This document shows, piece after piece, positions 9,640-20,374 of a DNA stretch of 64,000 nucleotides. Every line of letters begins with the position of its first letter. The first letter of the stretch is position 1. The DNA is from an uncultured Clostridia bacterium. Its GTDB lineage: Bacteria > Bacillota > Clostridia > Christensenellales > UBA1242. The notes beneath the pieces were generated by a model. It was not told the origin of the DNA, searched no databases, and was given only the letters and a program-made list of their open reading frames with translations. The translations under genes were made by a program, and so were the position numbers. The stretch lies in contig CANBBP010000002.1 in assembly GCA_947366895.1 (NCBI GenBank), positions 62,001-126,000 on the forward strand, in the 5' to 3' direction.

Positions 9640-9650
9640 ACATATGTTCT
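9637..9650. promoter_or_regulatory. LexA-box-like operator over the HTH promoter
   Basis: CAAACATATGTTCT matches the Gram-positive SOS box CGAACATATGTTCG at 12 of 14 positions and overlaps the -35 of the minus-strand promoter. The match was made by eye; binding by LexA is an inference. Confidence 0.45.
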
Positions 9651-9709
9651 ATAAACTCAGTTTTATTATTATAATTTATAAAATATTTTAAAAATTTAAA
9701 ACTTTTGAA

Positions 9710-9738
9710 TTTACAATATGTTTTTTTTTTGTTATAAT
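9710..9738 (+). promoter_or_regulatory. Promoter for the GH95-like gene
   Basis: TTTACA (9710-9715), a 17-base spacer and TATAAT (9733-9738). The GH95 gene starts ~94 bases downstream behind AGAGGAG. Confidence 0.65.
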
Positions 9739-9831
9739 CTTAACTACAATATTAGTAGAATAGAAAGTATTGCTTATTTAATTATTTAGTTTTAGCATAC
9801 TAAATAAAGTAAAAGAGGAGAACAAGAAATC

Positions 9832-12222
9832 ATGGGCAAAAATTCAAAAAATATTTTAAAGTTTGTAACCCCTGCGAATGCAACCTTTTCAACATGGAGG
9901 GAAGGCTTACCAACTGGTAATGGAACAATAGGCTTGAATGTACTAGGTGGAGTAGGTAGAGAAACAATTATTGTTAACCATACTGATTTATGGTGGCAGG
10001 GTAAGACAAGTGTTTTGCCTGATGTTTCTGATAAGGTTAAGAATATTGCAAAAAATCTTGATACTTTAAGTTATAGAGAAGCAGAAACTGTACTTACTAA
10101 TGCTTTAATTGGTAAAAACTATAAGCCTGAATGTGCTTATCCATTACCATTATGTGATTTTATTTTAACTACTCCTATAGATAGTTCAATAAATGATTAT
10201 TCAAGAAGCATAAATTTAGAAAGTGGCGAAGTTAAAGTAGAGTATAAAATAAAGAACAATATTAAATTTGATAGAAGCATTTTTGTTTCTCATGTAAATA
10301 ATACTATTTGTTATTTATTAGAAGCAAATGCATCAAAACGTATAAATTGTAGTTTTACCATTGCTTTGCATGATAAAACCAATAATAGAACAGCAAACTA
10401 TGATAGTTTTGAAGTGGGGCTTGTTGGTGAAACAAAAACAGATAAAGATTACATAACTTTTTCTGCAAGGAATGATGATGGTACTGATTTTGGTTGTGTT
10501 GCAAAGGTTATTTGTTCAGGAGGAACAATAACAAAAACTGCTGATAAATTTGCTATAAAAAATGCAGATAGAGTGTTAATTTTAGCAAAGACATTTGTTG
10601 GTGCAAGAAAGGAAATGATTGTTCCTGATTTAGAAGAAGAACTTGCTTTAATAAAAATGCCTTATGAAAAATTACTTAAAGAACATACTGCAATTCATTC
10701 AAAAATCGTGTCATCTTGCGAAATTAATTTGAATGGGCAAGGATATGAAAATATCAACATGTCTTATTTAGATGCAAAAACGGGCGAAATTCCACTATCC
10801 TTAATTGAAAGTATGTATCTTTTTGGTAAACATTTGTTTGCTTGCTCATGTGGAAACAAAATTAATCCTTGTGGATTATTTACTGGAGATTATAAAGCTT
10901 ATAGAAGTACAACTGAGAATTATGTTCAATTGCAAAGAATGTTAGATTTTTCATTTAAGAGTGGTTTGTCAAAAGAACTTATGCCTCTATTTGATAAAAT
11001 TTATGATAACTTAGATGATTATAAAAAGAACTCAACTAGATTATATGGTTGTAAGGGTATTTTTATTCCTTCTCTTGAAGCTCCTGAAAGTGGATTGCCT
11101 GGAAGTACAGTTCCTGGAGTAATAATGAATTATAATGTAGCAAGTTATATTTCTGCTATGATATATCAATATTATTTGCAAACTGATGATGTAGAATTCT
11201 TGAAAGAAAAAGGATATGAGATTATCGAAGAAGCTGGACTTTTTTATGATGACTTTATGAAAATTAATAGAGCAACTAAAAAGTTTGAAACTACTTTTGG
11301 ATATTCTCCTTATAATACTCCTAGTAATGTTAAAACTGATGATGATTTTAGCATTGCATCAAACTGTACTGCTGATTTTGTTTGTGCAAAGTTTGTTTTT
11401 TCAACTCTCGTAACTTTAAGTAAAGCATTATTTAAAGAAGATGAAGAAATTGAAAAATGGCAAAAGATGTTAGATAGTGTACCAGATATTGAAATTGATA
11501 AAAATGGTTACATTAAAGAGTATAATTCAAATGCTTTTGAAACAAATCATTCAAGTCCTTACATACCTCATTTATTCCCATATAATATAGGTTTAAAACC
11601 TTATGAAAGTAAAAGGGACTTTGAGGATTTAGTAGCAAATTCTATTAAATTTAGATACATAAATTCTTTTGGAAAATTTAATTCAGGTAATCTTTGTGAC
11701 ATGTCAACAGCTCTTGCTACTTGTGGTGATGCTGTAGATAGTTATGAAATTTTAAAAACTTTAATTAAAAACTTTTTAACTAGCAATCTTATTCTTTCAA
11801 GTGGTGATAATAGTGGCATGGGAGTTGGTACTTATGAAGCTTGGCCTAGTTTTGAAATAGATAAAAACATTGGTATTTGTACTGCTATACAAAATATGTT
11901 TATAAATTCTGGTAAAGATGATATTACTCTTTTCCGTGCTTTACCTACTGAATTTACTAAGGGTAGTATTTCTAATATTGTTTTAAATAATCAAATTAAG
12001 GCAGATATTGATTTTAATATGAAAAGGGGACTTGTAGTATTAAAATTAAAATCACCAAAGGCAACTTTAATTAATGTAAATTTACCTAATGGTTTAAAAA
12101 GAGTTAAAGGTGTTAATGCAACACAAGTTGATTTGCAAAATAATGTTTTAAATGAATTAAACCTTCAAGCTAATAAAAATTGTGTTTTAAAAATTTATTT
12201 TAAAAATACTATAGATGAATAA
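9832..12222 (+). CDS. Glycoside hydrolase family 95-like protein (alpha-L-fucosidase type)
   Basis: The three-part layout of GH95 is visible. Residues ~15-260 form the N-terminal beta-sandwich, with the family's opening pattern (LPTGNGTIGLNVLGG, then NHTDLWWQG). A long (alpha/alpha)6 barrel with an NPCGLFTGDY segment follows. A C-terminal beta domain holds FRALPTEFTKGSI. Its length of 796 aa is usual for GH95. Family members remove alpha-L-fucose or alpha-L-galactose from glycans. Two cautions: the catalytic Asn-x-Asn region is poorly matched here (STTENYVQLQRM), so substrate and activity are uncertain, and no signal peptide is present, so the protein is probably cytoplasmic and would act on imported oligosaccharides. 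It has its own promoter and terminator. Confidence 0.75.
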   Translation: MGKNSKNILKFVTPANATFSTWREGLPTGNGTIGLNVLGGVGRETIIVNHTDLWWQGKTSVLPDVSDKVKNIAKNLDTLSYREAETVLTNALIGKNYKPECAYPLPLCDFILTTPIDSSINDYSRSINLESGEVKVEYKIKNNIKFDRSIFVSHVNNTICYLLEANASKRINCSFTIALHDKTNNRTANYDSFEVGLVGETKTDKDYITFSARNDDGTDFGCVAKVICSGGTITKTADKFAIKNADRVLILAKTFVGARKEMIVPDLEEELALIKMPYEKLLKEHTAIHSKIVSSCEINLNGQGYENINMSYLDAKTGEIPLSLIESMYLFGKHLFACSCGNKINPCGLFTGDYKAYRSTTENYVQLQRMLDFSFKSGLSKELMPLFDKIYDNLDDYKKNSTRLYGCKGIFIPSLEAPESGLPGSTVPGVIMNYNVASYISAMIYQYYLQTDDVEFLKEKGYEIIEEAGLFYDDFMKINRATKKFETTFGYSPYNTPSNVKTDDDFSIASNCTADFVCAKFVFSTLVTLSKALFKEDEEIEKWQKMLDSVPDIEIDKNGYIKEYNSNAFETNHSSPYIPHLFPYNIGLKPYESKRDFEDLVANSIKFRYINSFGKFNSGNLCDMSTALATCGDAVDSYEILKTLIKNFLTSNLILSSGDNSGMGVGTYEAWPSFEIDKNIGICTAIQNMFINSGKDDITLFRALPTEFTKGSISNIVLNNQIKADIDFNMKRGLVVLKLKSPKATLINVNLPNGLKRVKGVNATQVDLQNNVLNELNLQANKNCVLKIYFKNTIDE

Positions 12223-12228
12223 TTTTAT

Positions 12229-12281
12229 AATTATGCACATTTTATTTCTAAAACTAGAAAAATATGTGCATAATTTTTTTG
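12229..12281 (+). terminator. Terminator after the GH95-like gene
   Basis: AATTATGCACAT pairs with ATGTGCATAATT across a 23-base loop and is followed by a run of T. Confidence 0.8.
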
Positions 12282-12384
12282 TAAATGCTAGTTTTAAAGT
12301 TTATTTTTAAAATCATGAAAAATTTAAAGACTTTTTAAATTGTTTATGATATACTAAATTGAGAAAAACAAAAGGGGAAATTTT

Positions 12385-12882
12385 ATGGCAGACTTCTTTA
12401 AAGGATATAAAGCATGGGAAAATAAAAATGAACAGGAAAAGAAAGAAATTTTAGTTTCGTGTGCAGGGTATTATGAGGAAAAAACTATAGATTATATTTT
12501 GGAAGGTTTACCAAAACAAAAAAGGGAAGAATTTACAAAAGATCCTGTAAATGTTAGTTTTGTAACTTTTCCTCAAAAAGATAAAGATGTTGCCTTTGAT
12601 AATAACGTAGTTTATATTTTGGAAAGTTTGTTAAACGATTCAGATAAAAAAACACTATTCTTTAAAGTTGCAAGAAATACAATTTGTGCTGTATTTGTTA
12701 ATATTTTTTATGATATTGCCTCCGACCCTAATAAGAAAACAAAGTTTGGTAGTATTGCAAATGGCTTTTTTGCATCTATTACAAACGAATTTGCAAAGGG
12801 CAAAGATTTTGAAGCAGACATGATGGTTGCTTATGAAGAAATTTTAGGAAATGTTCTTGATTTAGGTCCTATAATGGAATAG
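12385..12882 (+). CDS. Hypothetical protein, 165 aa
   Basis: I do not recognise this protein. It begins at ATG behind AAAGGGG and has an extended -10 (TGATATACT, 12347-12355) upstream without a clear -35. It is soluble, mixed charge and probably mostly helical, with one more hydrophobic stretch near residues 95-115 (FKVARNTICAVFVNIFYDIA). No signal peptide, cysteine cluster or catalytic motif is evident. It stands alone between two terminators, so the context gives no functional hint. Confidence 0.7.
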   Translation: MADFFKGYKAWENKNEQEKKEILVSCAGYYEEKTIDYILEGLPKQKREEFTKDPVNVSFVTFPQKDKDVAFDNNVVYILESLLNDSDKKTLFFKVARNTICAVFVNIFYDIASDPNKKTKFGSIANGFFASITNEFAKGKDFEADMMVAYEEILGNVLDLGPIME

Positions 12883-12934
12883 TGTTTAAATTTAATCAAA
12901 AAAAATGTTTTAAAATAAAGAATAACTAAAAATA

Positions 12935-12967
12935 AAAAACCTTTATATTTTTATAAAGGTTTTTTTA
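12935..12967. terminator. Terminator between the 165-aa gene and murG
   Basis: AAAAACCTTTATA and its complement form a 13-bp stem with a TTTT loop and a T-run to the right. The A-run on the left lets it also serve the convergent murG. Confidence 0.8.
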
Positions 12968-13034
12968 TATAGTAAAAGTAGGAAGTTTAGTTATTTCTAT
13001 AACTTTAAATTTAAAATAGTTATATTAGCTAGTG

Positions 13035-14105
13035 TTATTGTTTTTTATTATTTAAAAAGTCTAATATTACCTTATAAATATTTTCTGCACCATTTAGTGT
13101 ATTTTGAGCTGTTTTCATTTTTGTAACATATAATTCTTTATTTTTATATAAATGGTTTATTTCATTTATTAATTTTTCTGAATTTAGGTTTTCTTGAAAT
13201 AAAGTTTTGCTATAACCTAGATTTTCAAAATATTTAGCATTGTCTATTTGGTCTCCACGGGAAGCATCTTTTGGTAAAGGTATTAATAGCATAGGTTTTG
13301 ATAATGCTAAAAATTCGTATATTGCATTAGAACCTGCCCTAGAAACAATTATATCGCTTACAGCAAAAACATCTTCTATATTGTAACAATATTCTATTTG
13401 GCAATAATTTTTATATTGCTTAGTTTTGTCGCCTTTTCCAGAACCTACGATATGAATAACATTAAAAGTTTTAAGTATTTCAGGAAGTGCTGAGTATAAA
13501 ACTTCATTTATTTTTAAAGCTCCAGTAGAACCTCCCATAACAAGAAGTGTAGGTCGTGATTTATCAACACCTGTTAATATATATCCTTTTTCTTTATTGC
13601 CTTTTAATATGCTAGCTCTTATAGGAGAGCCTGTGTATACTGCTTTTTTTAAGCCTTTTGCTGTGCTTTCAAAAGTGGTACAAAATTTATCACAAAAATA
13701 ATAGATTATTTTATTTGCAAGTCCCATAGTTAAATCTGATTCATGGCTAATAACTGGAATCTTTAATAATTTTCCAGCAATACAAACGGGCATAGAAACA
13801 AACCCACCTTTAGAAAAAATGACATCAGGCTTATGTTGTTTTAAAATTTTTTTTGCTTGATTTATACTGCTTATAACTTTAATTGGAAGTAATAAGTTTT
13901 TTAAGATTTTACTTCTATCTAGTTTAAAAGCAGTAATAGATTCAAATAAAATATCCTTTTCTTTTGATATAATATCATGTTCTAAACCATTTTTTGTTCC
14001 AATATATACTATTTCAGAAAAATTTTTTTCTAAGTGTGGCTTAAGGCTTAAATGAGGCAAAATATGTCCGCCTGTGCCTCCGCCTGTTAATATTATTTTA
14101 CTCAT
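13035..14105 (-). CDS. murG: UDP-N-acetylglucosamine--lipid I GlcNAc transferase MurG
   Basis: MurG converts lipid I to lipid II at the inner face of the membrane, the last cytoplasmic step of peptidoglycan precursor synthesis. The N-terminal glycine-rich loop GGGTGGHILPHL (residues ~8-19) and the UDP-GlcNAc-binding region SRAGSNAIYEFLALSKPMLL near residue 260 are both present, and 356 aa is normal. It is on the minus strand and not in a dcw cluster; it is divergent from the topoisomerase pair. The ribosome-binding site before the ATG is weak. Confidence 0.95.
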   Translation of the reverse strand: MSKIILTGGGTGGHILPHLSLKPHLEKNFSEIVYIGTKNGLEHDIISKEKDILFESITAFKLDRSKILKNLLLPIKVISSINQAKKILKQHKPDVIFSKGGFVSMPVCIAGKLLKIPVISHESDLTMGLANKIIYYFCDKFCTTFESTAKGLKKAVYTGSPIRASILKGNKEKGYILTGVDKSRPTLLVMGGSTGALKINEVLYSALPEILKTFNVIHIVGSGKGDKTKQYKNYCQIEYCYNIEDVFAVSDIIVSRAGSNAIYEFLALSKPMLLIPLPKDASRGDQIDNAKYFENLGYSKTLFQENLNSEKLINEINHLYKNKELYVTKMKTAQNTLNGAENIYKVILDFLNNKKQ

Positions 14106-14142
14106 AAAAGTAGTATATGTATATTTTTCTTAAAAATTAACA

Positions 14143-14158
14143 ATGAATAATTATTCAT
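14143..14158. repeat. 16-bp perfect palindrome between murG and the topoisomerase genes
   Basis: ATGAATAATTATTCAT reads identically on both strands and lies in the 194-base divergent intergenic region. It could be an operator, but AT-rich DNA makes chance palindromes likely. Confidence 0.35.
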
Positions 14159-14299
14159 AATAATTTATAATTATTTATAAAATTTTAAATTATAGTATTT
14201 TAAACAATTTTTTTAAAAAAATTTGCATAATTGTTAGGATATTTTTTTATTGTATGTTAAAATGCTTTTATAATAATCTAGTTAGGAGGCTATATTAGA

Positions 14300-16246
14300 G
14301 TGACTAAAAGTTATGAATCAAAAGATTTAGTAGTTTTAGAAGGATTAGATGCTGTAAGGCTTCGTCCTGGTATGTATATAGGCTCAACAGGAAGTAAAGG
14401 TGTTCACCATATTTTATGGGAAATTGTTGATAATAGTATGGATGAAGTTGCTAATGGTTTTGGCTCAAAAATTATTGTAACTTTGCATAGAGATGGAAGT
14501 GCAACTGTTGAAGATGATGGTAGAGGTATTCCTGTTGATATTCACCCTACTTATAAAATATCAGGGGCAGAACTTGTTTTTACAAAACTTCATGCTGGCG
14601 GAAAATTTGATTCTAGTAATTATAGTTATTCTGGTGGATTGCATGGTGTTGGTGCCTCAGTAACCAATGCTCTTAGTGAATATCTTAATGCAATAATTTG
14701 CAAGAATGGCAAAAAGTATGAAATTTCTTTTGCAAGTGTAGCAGATGATAAGGGCAAGGTTCATGGTGGAGTTGTTCAAAAGAAATTAACGGAAATTGGT
14801 TCTTGTGATAAAACAGGTACTAAAATTACTTTTTTGCCTGATAGAAAAATTTTCTTAAACAATGTTTTGGAAGCAGGTGTTATTAGAAAAAGATTAAGAG
14901 AACTTGCTTTTTTAAATAAAGGTATTGAAATAGAATTTATTGATGAAAAAGAAGGTTCCACTCAAAATTATAAATATGATGGTGGTTTAGTAGATTTTAT
15001 TTCTTTTATTAATGGATATAAATCTCCATTATTTAAACCGGCTCTTTATTTTGAAGCAGAAACTGAAAAAGTTAAAATGTCTGCTGCTATACAATATACT
15101 GATAGTTATACTGAAAGTTTTTTCTCTTATGTAAATAATATACCAACTAGTGAAGGTGGTACTCATGAAGTTGGTTTTAAATCTGGTCTTACTAAGGCTA
15201 TGAATGATGCTGCAAGAAAATTAGGATTTTTAAAAGATAAAGAAGATAATCTTTTGGGTGAAGATTATAGAGAGGGCATAACAGTTGTTTTATCTATTAA
15301 AATGAGAAATATTGAGTTTGAGGGACAAACAAAAACAAAACTTGGTAATCCAGAAATTAAAGGTATTGTTGAAGGCATTGTAATTAAAGAATTAGATAAT
15401 TTATTTTCAAAGAAAGAAAATGAAAAAATTGCTGGCATTATTATAGAAAAAGCTAAAGGAGCAGCAAGAGTTAGACTTGCTGCAAAAAAGGCAAAGGAAT
15501 TAACAAGACAAAAAAATAGTATTGAAAACTCTAGTCTTGTTGGTAAACTTGCTGTTTGCACAAATAGAAAAGCAGAATTAAATGAATTATTTATTGTTGA
15601 GGGTGATAGTGCTGGCGGTAGTGCAAAACAAGCAAGAAACAGGGCTTTTCAGGCTATATTACCTTTAAGAGGAAAACCTTTAAATGCAGAGAAAAAGCGT
15701 TTTGACCAAGTTCTTGCCAATGAAGAAATTAGAACTATAATTGCTGCGTTAGGAACTGGTGTTGGTGAAGATTTTGATATTTCAAGTTTAAAGTTCCATA
15801 AAGTTATTATACTTTCTGATGCTGACCAAGATGGAGCACATATAAGAGCAATTTTATTAACTTTCTTTTTTAGATATATGAAAGATTTAATTACTAATGG
15901 AAATGTCTATATTGGTATGCCTCCATTATATAAGGTTTCTAAGCGAGACCAAGTTGAGTATGTTTACAGTGATAAAGAATTACCTGATGCAATAAAGAGA
16001 ATAGGCAAGGGATATGCTATTCAAAGGTATAAAGGGTTAGGAGAAATGAATCCTGAACAATTATGGGATACCACAATGGACCCTAAAAAGAGAACTCTTA
16101 TGAGAGTTGGAATAGATGATTTAGCAAATGCTGAATTGCTAATTACAACTCTTATGGGCGATGATGTTGATGCTAGAAAAAAATATTTATCTGAATATGT
16201 AGACTTTAATAAAGTTGATACATTTATGTCGATAGGAGAAAATTAA
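14300..16246 (+). CDS. parE: Type IIA topoisomerase subunit B (ParE/GyrB-like)
   Basis: This is the ATPase/TOPRIM subunit of a gyrase or topoisomerase IV. It has a GHKL ATPase with EIVDNSMDEV, DDGRGIP and GGLHGVGASV; a TOPRIM domain with EGDSAGG (Glu434) and SDADQDG (Asp507, Asp509, Asp511); and the final PKKRTLMRV region. GTG at 14300 follows TAGGAGG. It is 648 aa long. I favour topoisomerase IV because its partner lacks a GyrA box and no dnaA/recF/gyr context is present, but a gyrase assignment is not excluded. The partner A subunit starts 8 bases after the stop. Confidence 0.85.
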   Translation: MTKSYESKDLVVLEGLDAVRLRPGMYIGSTGSKGVHHILWEIVDNSMDEVANGFGSKIIVTLHRDGSATVEDDGRGIPVDIHPTYKISGAELVFTKLHAGGKFDSSNYSYSGGLHGVGASVTNALSEYLNAIICKNGKKYEISFASVADDKGKVHGGVVQKKLTEIGSCDKTGTKITFLPDRKIFLNNVLEAGVIRKRLRELAFLNKGIEIEFIDEKEGSTQNYKYDGGLVDFISFINGYKSPLFKPALYFEAETEKVKMSAAIQYTDSYTESFFSYVNNIPTSEGGTHEVGFKSGLTKAMNDAARKLGFLKDKEDNLLGEDYREGITVVLSIKMRNIEFEGQTKTKLGNPEIKGIVEGIVIKELDNLFSKKENEKIAGIIIEKAKGAARVRLAAKKAKELTRQKNSIENSSLVGKLAVCTNRKAELNELFIVEGDSAGGSAKQARNRAFQAILPLRGKPLNAEKKRFDQVLANEEIRTIIAALGTGVGEDFDISSLKFHKVIILSDADQDGAHIRAILLTFFFRYMKDLITNGNVYIGMPPLYKVSKRDQVEYVYSDKELPDAIKRIGKGYAIQRYKGLGEMNPEQLWDTTMDPKKRTLMRVGIDDLANAELLITTLMGDDVDARKKYLSEYVDFNKVDTFMSIGEN

Positions 16247-16254
16247 AATAAAAA

Positions 16255-19200
16255 ATGAATGATGACTATAATATCAATAATGACGATAGTTTAAATGAAG
16301 AATCTTTGTCTACTATTGATGGTCAAATAGGTATAGAGGAACTTTTTATAAGAGATTATGAAGAAGATAATCCTTCGGGAAATGAGTATATTCCTCCTAT
16401 GAAAAATCAAATTTCATTAGAGGATTTGACCTTAAAAGACCTAATAGGTAAAGATATAATCCATGATAATAAGCCTGAAGAAAGCAAAAAGAGTTACAAA
16501 GATAATTATTTAGATAATCATTATAAAAATAATAAACTAAGTGATTATGGGGCAAATATGGGCTTAGAAAGTGACTTAGATAATAGAAATTTACAAAAAA
16601 ATGATATTATAGAAAAATCTATTGATATAAACGATACTAAATTAGAAGAAGGTATAAGTGCTTTGGAAGATAATAACAATATGAATGGTAACAATAATTT
16701 TGAAAATGAAAATAATAAGAATTACCTTGATAATGAAAATTATGAAAACAATCAAAGTTATGATACTAATCAAGATTTTGAAGAGACAGATTCAAACCTT
16801 GTTAGTAATGACAACTGGGGTACTGATGCCAGTAATTTAAGTGATGATAATTATGAAAATAATGGTAACAACTATAACAATAATGATAGTGACAATGATA
16901 GCGATGATGCAATTAACAATTTTTTTGGCGATGAACAAGATGAACAAAATGAAAATATAGAAAATAATGAAAGCATAAATAATATTGAAAATAATTATAA
17001 TGAAGATATCATAGAAAGTAATGGTAGCCAAAATAATGATATTTTTGATAATAGTAATATAAATAACGATTTATATGAAAATGCAAATGATAATATAAAT
17101 GATGATACAAATTCTGATATTGATAGCGATCAGACAATTGTTTATAATGTGGAAAATAATGAATTAATAGATGCTCCATATGGTGGAAATGTTTCTAGTG
17201 AAGATGCTGCTTTTAGTGTAGATGATAATTCTATTAGTGAAGAAGATTCAATAGATACTCCAAACGATAATTATGATAATAATACTTCTGATGATGATAC
17301 CGATATTGATGATACTAATGTAGATAATGGGGAAATTGTACCATCAGATGATAATATTATTGATGCAGAAGATGACAGTAACGTTGAAGAAAGTGATGAA
17401 GAATTTATTGATAATAATACTGAAGCTATAGAAAATAATTTAAATGATAGTTCATTAGAAAGAGATAATGCATCAGTTAGTGATTTAGAAAAGCAAGTTA
17501 AATTATCAAAAGTACAAACTAAAGATGAAAATTATTATGAAAATAATGATAGTGTTAATGTTATTAAAGATATTGATAATTTAAATAAAGATTATGAAGA
17601 AGTTGATGTAACTGTAGGTAAAGATGCTTTTGTTGATTATGAAAGCAGTACCTTAATAACAGGCACTATAGATGAAAGTGAAGAAGTAGATGTTAAAGAT
17701 AAAGTTTATAATGAAAATTCTGGGCAAGATGTTGTTGATGGAATGCTTTATAAAAACTTAGATACTGTTTTGCATGAATCTATGATTCCTTATTCTGAAC
17801 ATGTTATATTAGATAGAGCCTTGCCTAGAGTAGAAGATGGGTTAAAACCTGTTCAAAGAAGAATTTTATATTCTATGCTTGAATTAGGGGTTACTCCAGA
17901 TAAACCTTATAGAAAGTCTGCTCGTATTGTTGGTGATTGTTTGGGTAAATATCACCCTCACGGAGATACATCAGTTTATGATGCTATGGTAAGAATGGCA
18001 CAACCTTTTAATACTAATATGTTACTTGTAAGTGGACACGGTAACTTTGGCAGTGTTGATGGAGATGGAGCTGCTGCAATGCGTTATACGGAAGCTCGTC
18101 TTGCTCCTTTATCTATGGAATTACTTAGAGATTTAGATAAGAATACTGTTAAATGGGGATTAAACTTTGATGATACTTTAAAAGAACCTGAAATTCTTCC
18201 AGGCAGATTTCCTAATCTTCTTGTAAATGGTGCTACGGGTATTGCTGTAGGCCTTGCAACTAATATTCCACCTCATAACCTAGCAGAAGCAATAGATGGT
18301 GTAATTGCATATTTAAATAATCCTAGCATTACTTTAAAAGAAATGCTTAAAATTATAAAGGGTCCAGATTTCCCAACTGGGGCATATATTTTAAATTCTT
18401 CGGAATTGTTTCAAGCCTATCAAACGGGTAGAGGTAAAATTTATATGCGTGCAAAAATGCATATAGAATCTAATGGTAATGATAAAAGATATATTGTTAT
18501 TACTGAACTTCCTTATCAAGTTAATAAATCTTCTTTATTACAAAAAATTGCTAATTATAAAGATGAAGATAAATTTGGTTTTGGTGGTATTAGTGAAGTT
18601 CGTGATGAGTCGGATAGAGAAGGGCTTAGAGCTGTTATTAGGTTGAAAAAAGATGCTGACTTAAAAACTATTTATAAATCATTACTTAAAAATACAGAAT
18701 TACAAACAACCTTTGGTATTAATATGGTTGCTATTGCAAATGGTAAACCAAAACAAATGGGATTATTAGATATAATTTCCTATTATGCAGAATATCAAAG
18801 AGAAATTATTTATAGAAGAAGCAAATATGAACTTGAACAAGCAAAAGAACGTGAGCATATTTTATCGGGTCTTATAATTGCTATTAAAAATATTGATGCA
18901 GTTGTTAAGATTATAAAAACTTCTCATAATACAACTGAAGCAAAAAAGCGATTAAAAGAAAAATTTAATTTAAGTGATAGACAAGCTCAAGCTATCCTAG
19001 ATATGAGACTTGCAAAATTAACTAGTCTTGAAGTTTATAAACTTGAAGAAGAATTAAAGAAGTTGCGTGAACTTATTAAAAAGTTAAATGCAATTATTGC
19101 TTCTAAAAAGTTGCAAAAAGAAATAGTAAAAGATGAAATGCTTCAAATTAAACGCCAATATAAACAAGATAGAAAAACTAGATTTGCAAAACTAGAAGAA

Positions 19201-20148
19201 GATATCAGTTCAGCTCCAGAACCTAAAGAAGAAGCAAATCAAAAGGCTGTAATATTAAAGAGTGTTCAAAACAACTTTAAATGTGTTAGCATGAAGCAAT
19301 ATAATTATGCTCAGAAAGAAGTAACAGATAACAGTACCTTATTTGATACTCATACTTTGAAATTTGAAACTGAAACAAATAATACTATAATTGCATTTTC
19401 TTCATTAGGTAATTGTTTTAAGGTTGAAGTTAAAGATTTTTCATTATCGAGATATCGAGATAAAGGTGTCCCAGAAAAATCAATATTTAAGGAACTAGCA
19501 GAAAATGAAACTATAGTTGCTATTTTTGATAATAATATAACTGCAAAACAAGGTAACTTTATTTTCTTAACTAAGTATGGAATGATTAAGAAAACAGCTT
19601 TTACAGAATATGCCTTACTTAAAAAGTATTATCAGGGTATGAAGTTAAAAGATGATGATGAAATATTATCAGTTTTCATTGAACCTAAGGAATATTCATT
19701 TATATTTGTAACAAAGCAAGGTATGGTATTGAATGCCGAAAATAGTGATGTTCCATTACAGGGCAGAATTTCGGGTGGTGTTAAAGGTATTAACCTTGCA
19801 TCAAACGACTATTGTGTAGGTGCTAGTTTAGCAACTGATGGTGGTGAGATACTGGCTGTAACAAATAAGGGATATGCAAAACGAGTACTAGTTGCTAATG
19901 TAGATAAAAGTGCAAGATATCGTAAGGGATTAAAGTTCTTTACATTTACTGCTGATAATGGAAAAGAACTTATATTTGCTAATGTTGTTACTATGCCTTA
20001 TACATTAGGTTGTGTTGATAACGAAGGAACTTTACATTATAGAAGTACTGATCATGTTCCTATAGAGTCAAGAACAGGAAAGGGAAAGGCAGTTGATAGA
20101 ATGAAAAAGAGTTTGTCTATTATAAGTTCCTTTGCAATTAATAATTAA
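16255..20148 (+). CDS. parC: Type IIA topoisomerase subunit A (ParC/GyrA-like) with a long Asn/Asp-rich extension
   Basis: The breakage-reunion core starts near residue 495 and has [20 protein letters not shown] (~522), the [14 protein letters not shown] region and the catalytic tyrosine in [11 protein letters not shown] (Tyr611). A beta-pinwheel C-terminal domain follows. A canonical GyrA box (QRRGGKG) is absent; the equivalent place reads [10 protein letters not shown], which favours a topoisomerase IV type enzyme. The unusual part is residues 1-~490: a continuous open frame very rich in Asn, Asp, Glu and Ser, predicted disordered, with a few hydrophobic patches ([22 protein letters not shown]). 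Typical subunits are ~800-850 aa; this one is 1297. AGGAG lies before ATG 16255 and I see no convincing internal start at the core. Confidence 0.88.
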   Translation: MNDDYNINNDDSLNEESLSTIDGQIGIEELFIRDYEEDNPSGNEYIPPMKNQISLEDLTLKDLIGKDIIHDNKPEESKKSYKDNYLDNHYKNNKLSDYGANMGLESDLDNRNLQKNDIIEKSIDINDTKLEEGISALEDNNNMNGNNNFENENNKNYLDNENYENNQSYDTNQDFEETDSNLVSNDNWGTDASNLSDDNYENNGNNYNNNDSDNDSDDAINNFFGDEQDEQNENIENNESINNIENNYNEDIIESNGSQNNDIFDNSNINNDLYENANDNINDDTNSDIDSDQTIVYNVENNELIDAPYGGNVSSEDAAFSVDDNSISEEDSIDTPNDNYDNNTSDDDTDIDDTNVDNGEIVPSDDNIIDAEDDSNVEESDEEFIDNNTEAIENNLNDSSLERDNASVSDLEKQVKLSKVQTKDENYYENNDSVNVIKDIDNLNKDYEEVDVTVGKDAFVDYESSTLITGTIDESEEVDVKDKVYNENSGQDVVDGMLYKNLDTVLHESMIPYSEHVILDRALPRVEDGLKPVQRRILYSMLELGVTPDKPYRKSARIVGDCLGKYHPHGDTSVYDAMVRMAQPFNTNMLLVSGHGNFGSVDGDGAAAMRYTEARLAPLSMELLRDLDKNTVKWGLNFDDTLKEPEILPGRFPNLLVNGATGIAVGLATNIPPHNLAEAIDGVIAYLNNPSITLKEMLKIIKGPDFPTGAYILNSSELFQAYQTGRGKIYMRAKMHIESNGNDKRYIVITELPYQVNKSSLLQKIANYKDEDKFGFGGISEVRDESDREGLRAVIRLKKDADLKTIYKSLLKNTELQTTFGINMVAIANGKPKQMGLLDIISYYAEYQREIIYRRSKYELEQAKEREHILSGLIIAIKNIDAVVKIIKTSHNTTEAKKRLKEKFNLSDRQAQAILDMRLAKLTSLEVYKLEEELKKLRELIKKLNAIIASKKLQKEIVKDEMLQIKRQYKQDRKTRFAKLEEDISSAPEPKEEANQKAVILKSVQNNFKCVSMKQYNYAQKEVTDNSTLFDTHTLKFETETNNTIIAFSSLGNCFKVEVKDFSLSRYRDKGVPEKSIFKELAENETIVAIFDNNITAKQGNFIFLTKYGMIKKTAFTEYALLKKYYQGMKLKDDDEILSVFIEPKEYSFIFVTKQGMVLNAENSDVPLQGRISGGVKGINLASNDYCVGASLATDGGEILAVTNKGYAKRVLVANVDKSARYRKGLKFFTFTADNGKELIFANVVTMPYTLGCVDNEGTLHYRSTDHVPIESRTGKGKAVDRMKKSLSIISSFAINN

Positions 20149-20186
20149 TTTTAAAAAATAAATAATCTAAATTATTATTATAAATT

Positions 20187-20224
20187 AAAAGATATACTTA
20201 AAGGAAAAGTATATCTTTTTTTTA
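20187..20224 (+). terminator. Terminator after the topoisomerase pair
   Basis: AAAAGATATACTT pairs with AAGTATATCTTTT across a 7-base loop, followed by T-run. Confidence 0.8.
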
Positions 20225-20374
20225 TTATTAAAATCTAAATCATAATTTTTAAATATTAAAAATATAAATATATTAATTTAAAACAAATTTAACTTTTGAC
20301 AATAAAACCCATAATTATCAAAAAATAGATGTTTTAAAATTACTTATATAATTTAATATATTAGCGAGGAGAAA

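Noticed and set aside
16837-17031. 64-aa minus-strand Ile-rich ORF resembling a membrane peptide
   Set aside because: It is the complement of the Asn/Asp-rich topoisomerase extension (AAT/GAT repeats read as ATT/ATC); no initiation signal.
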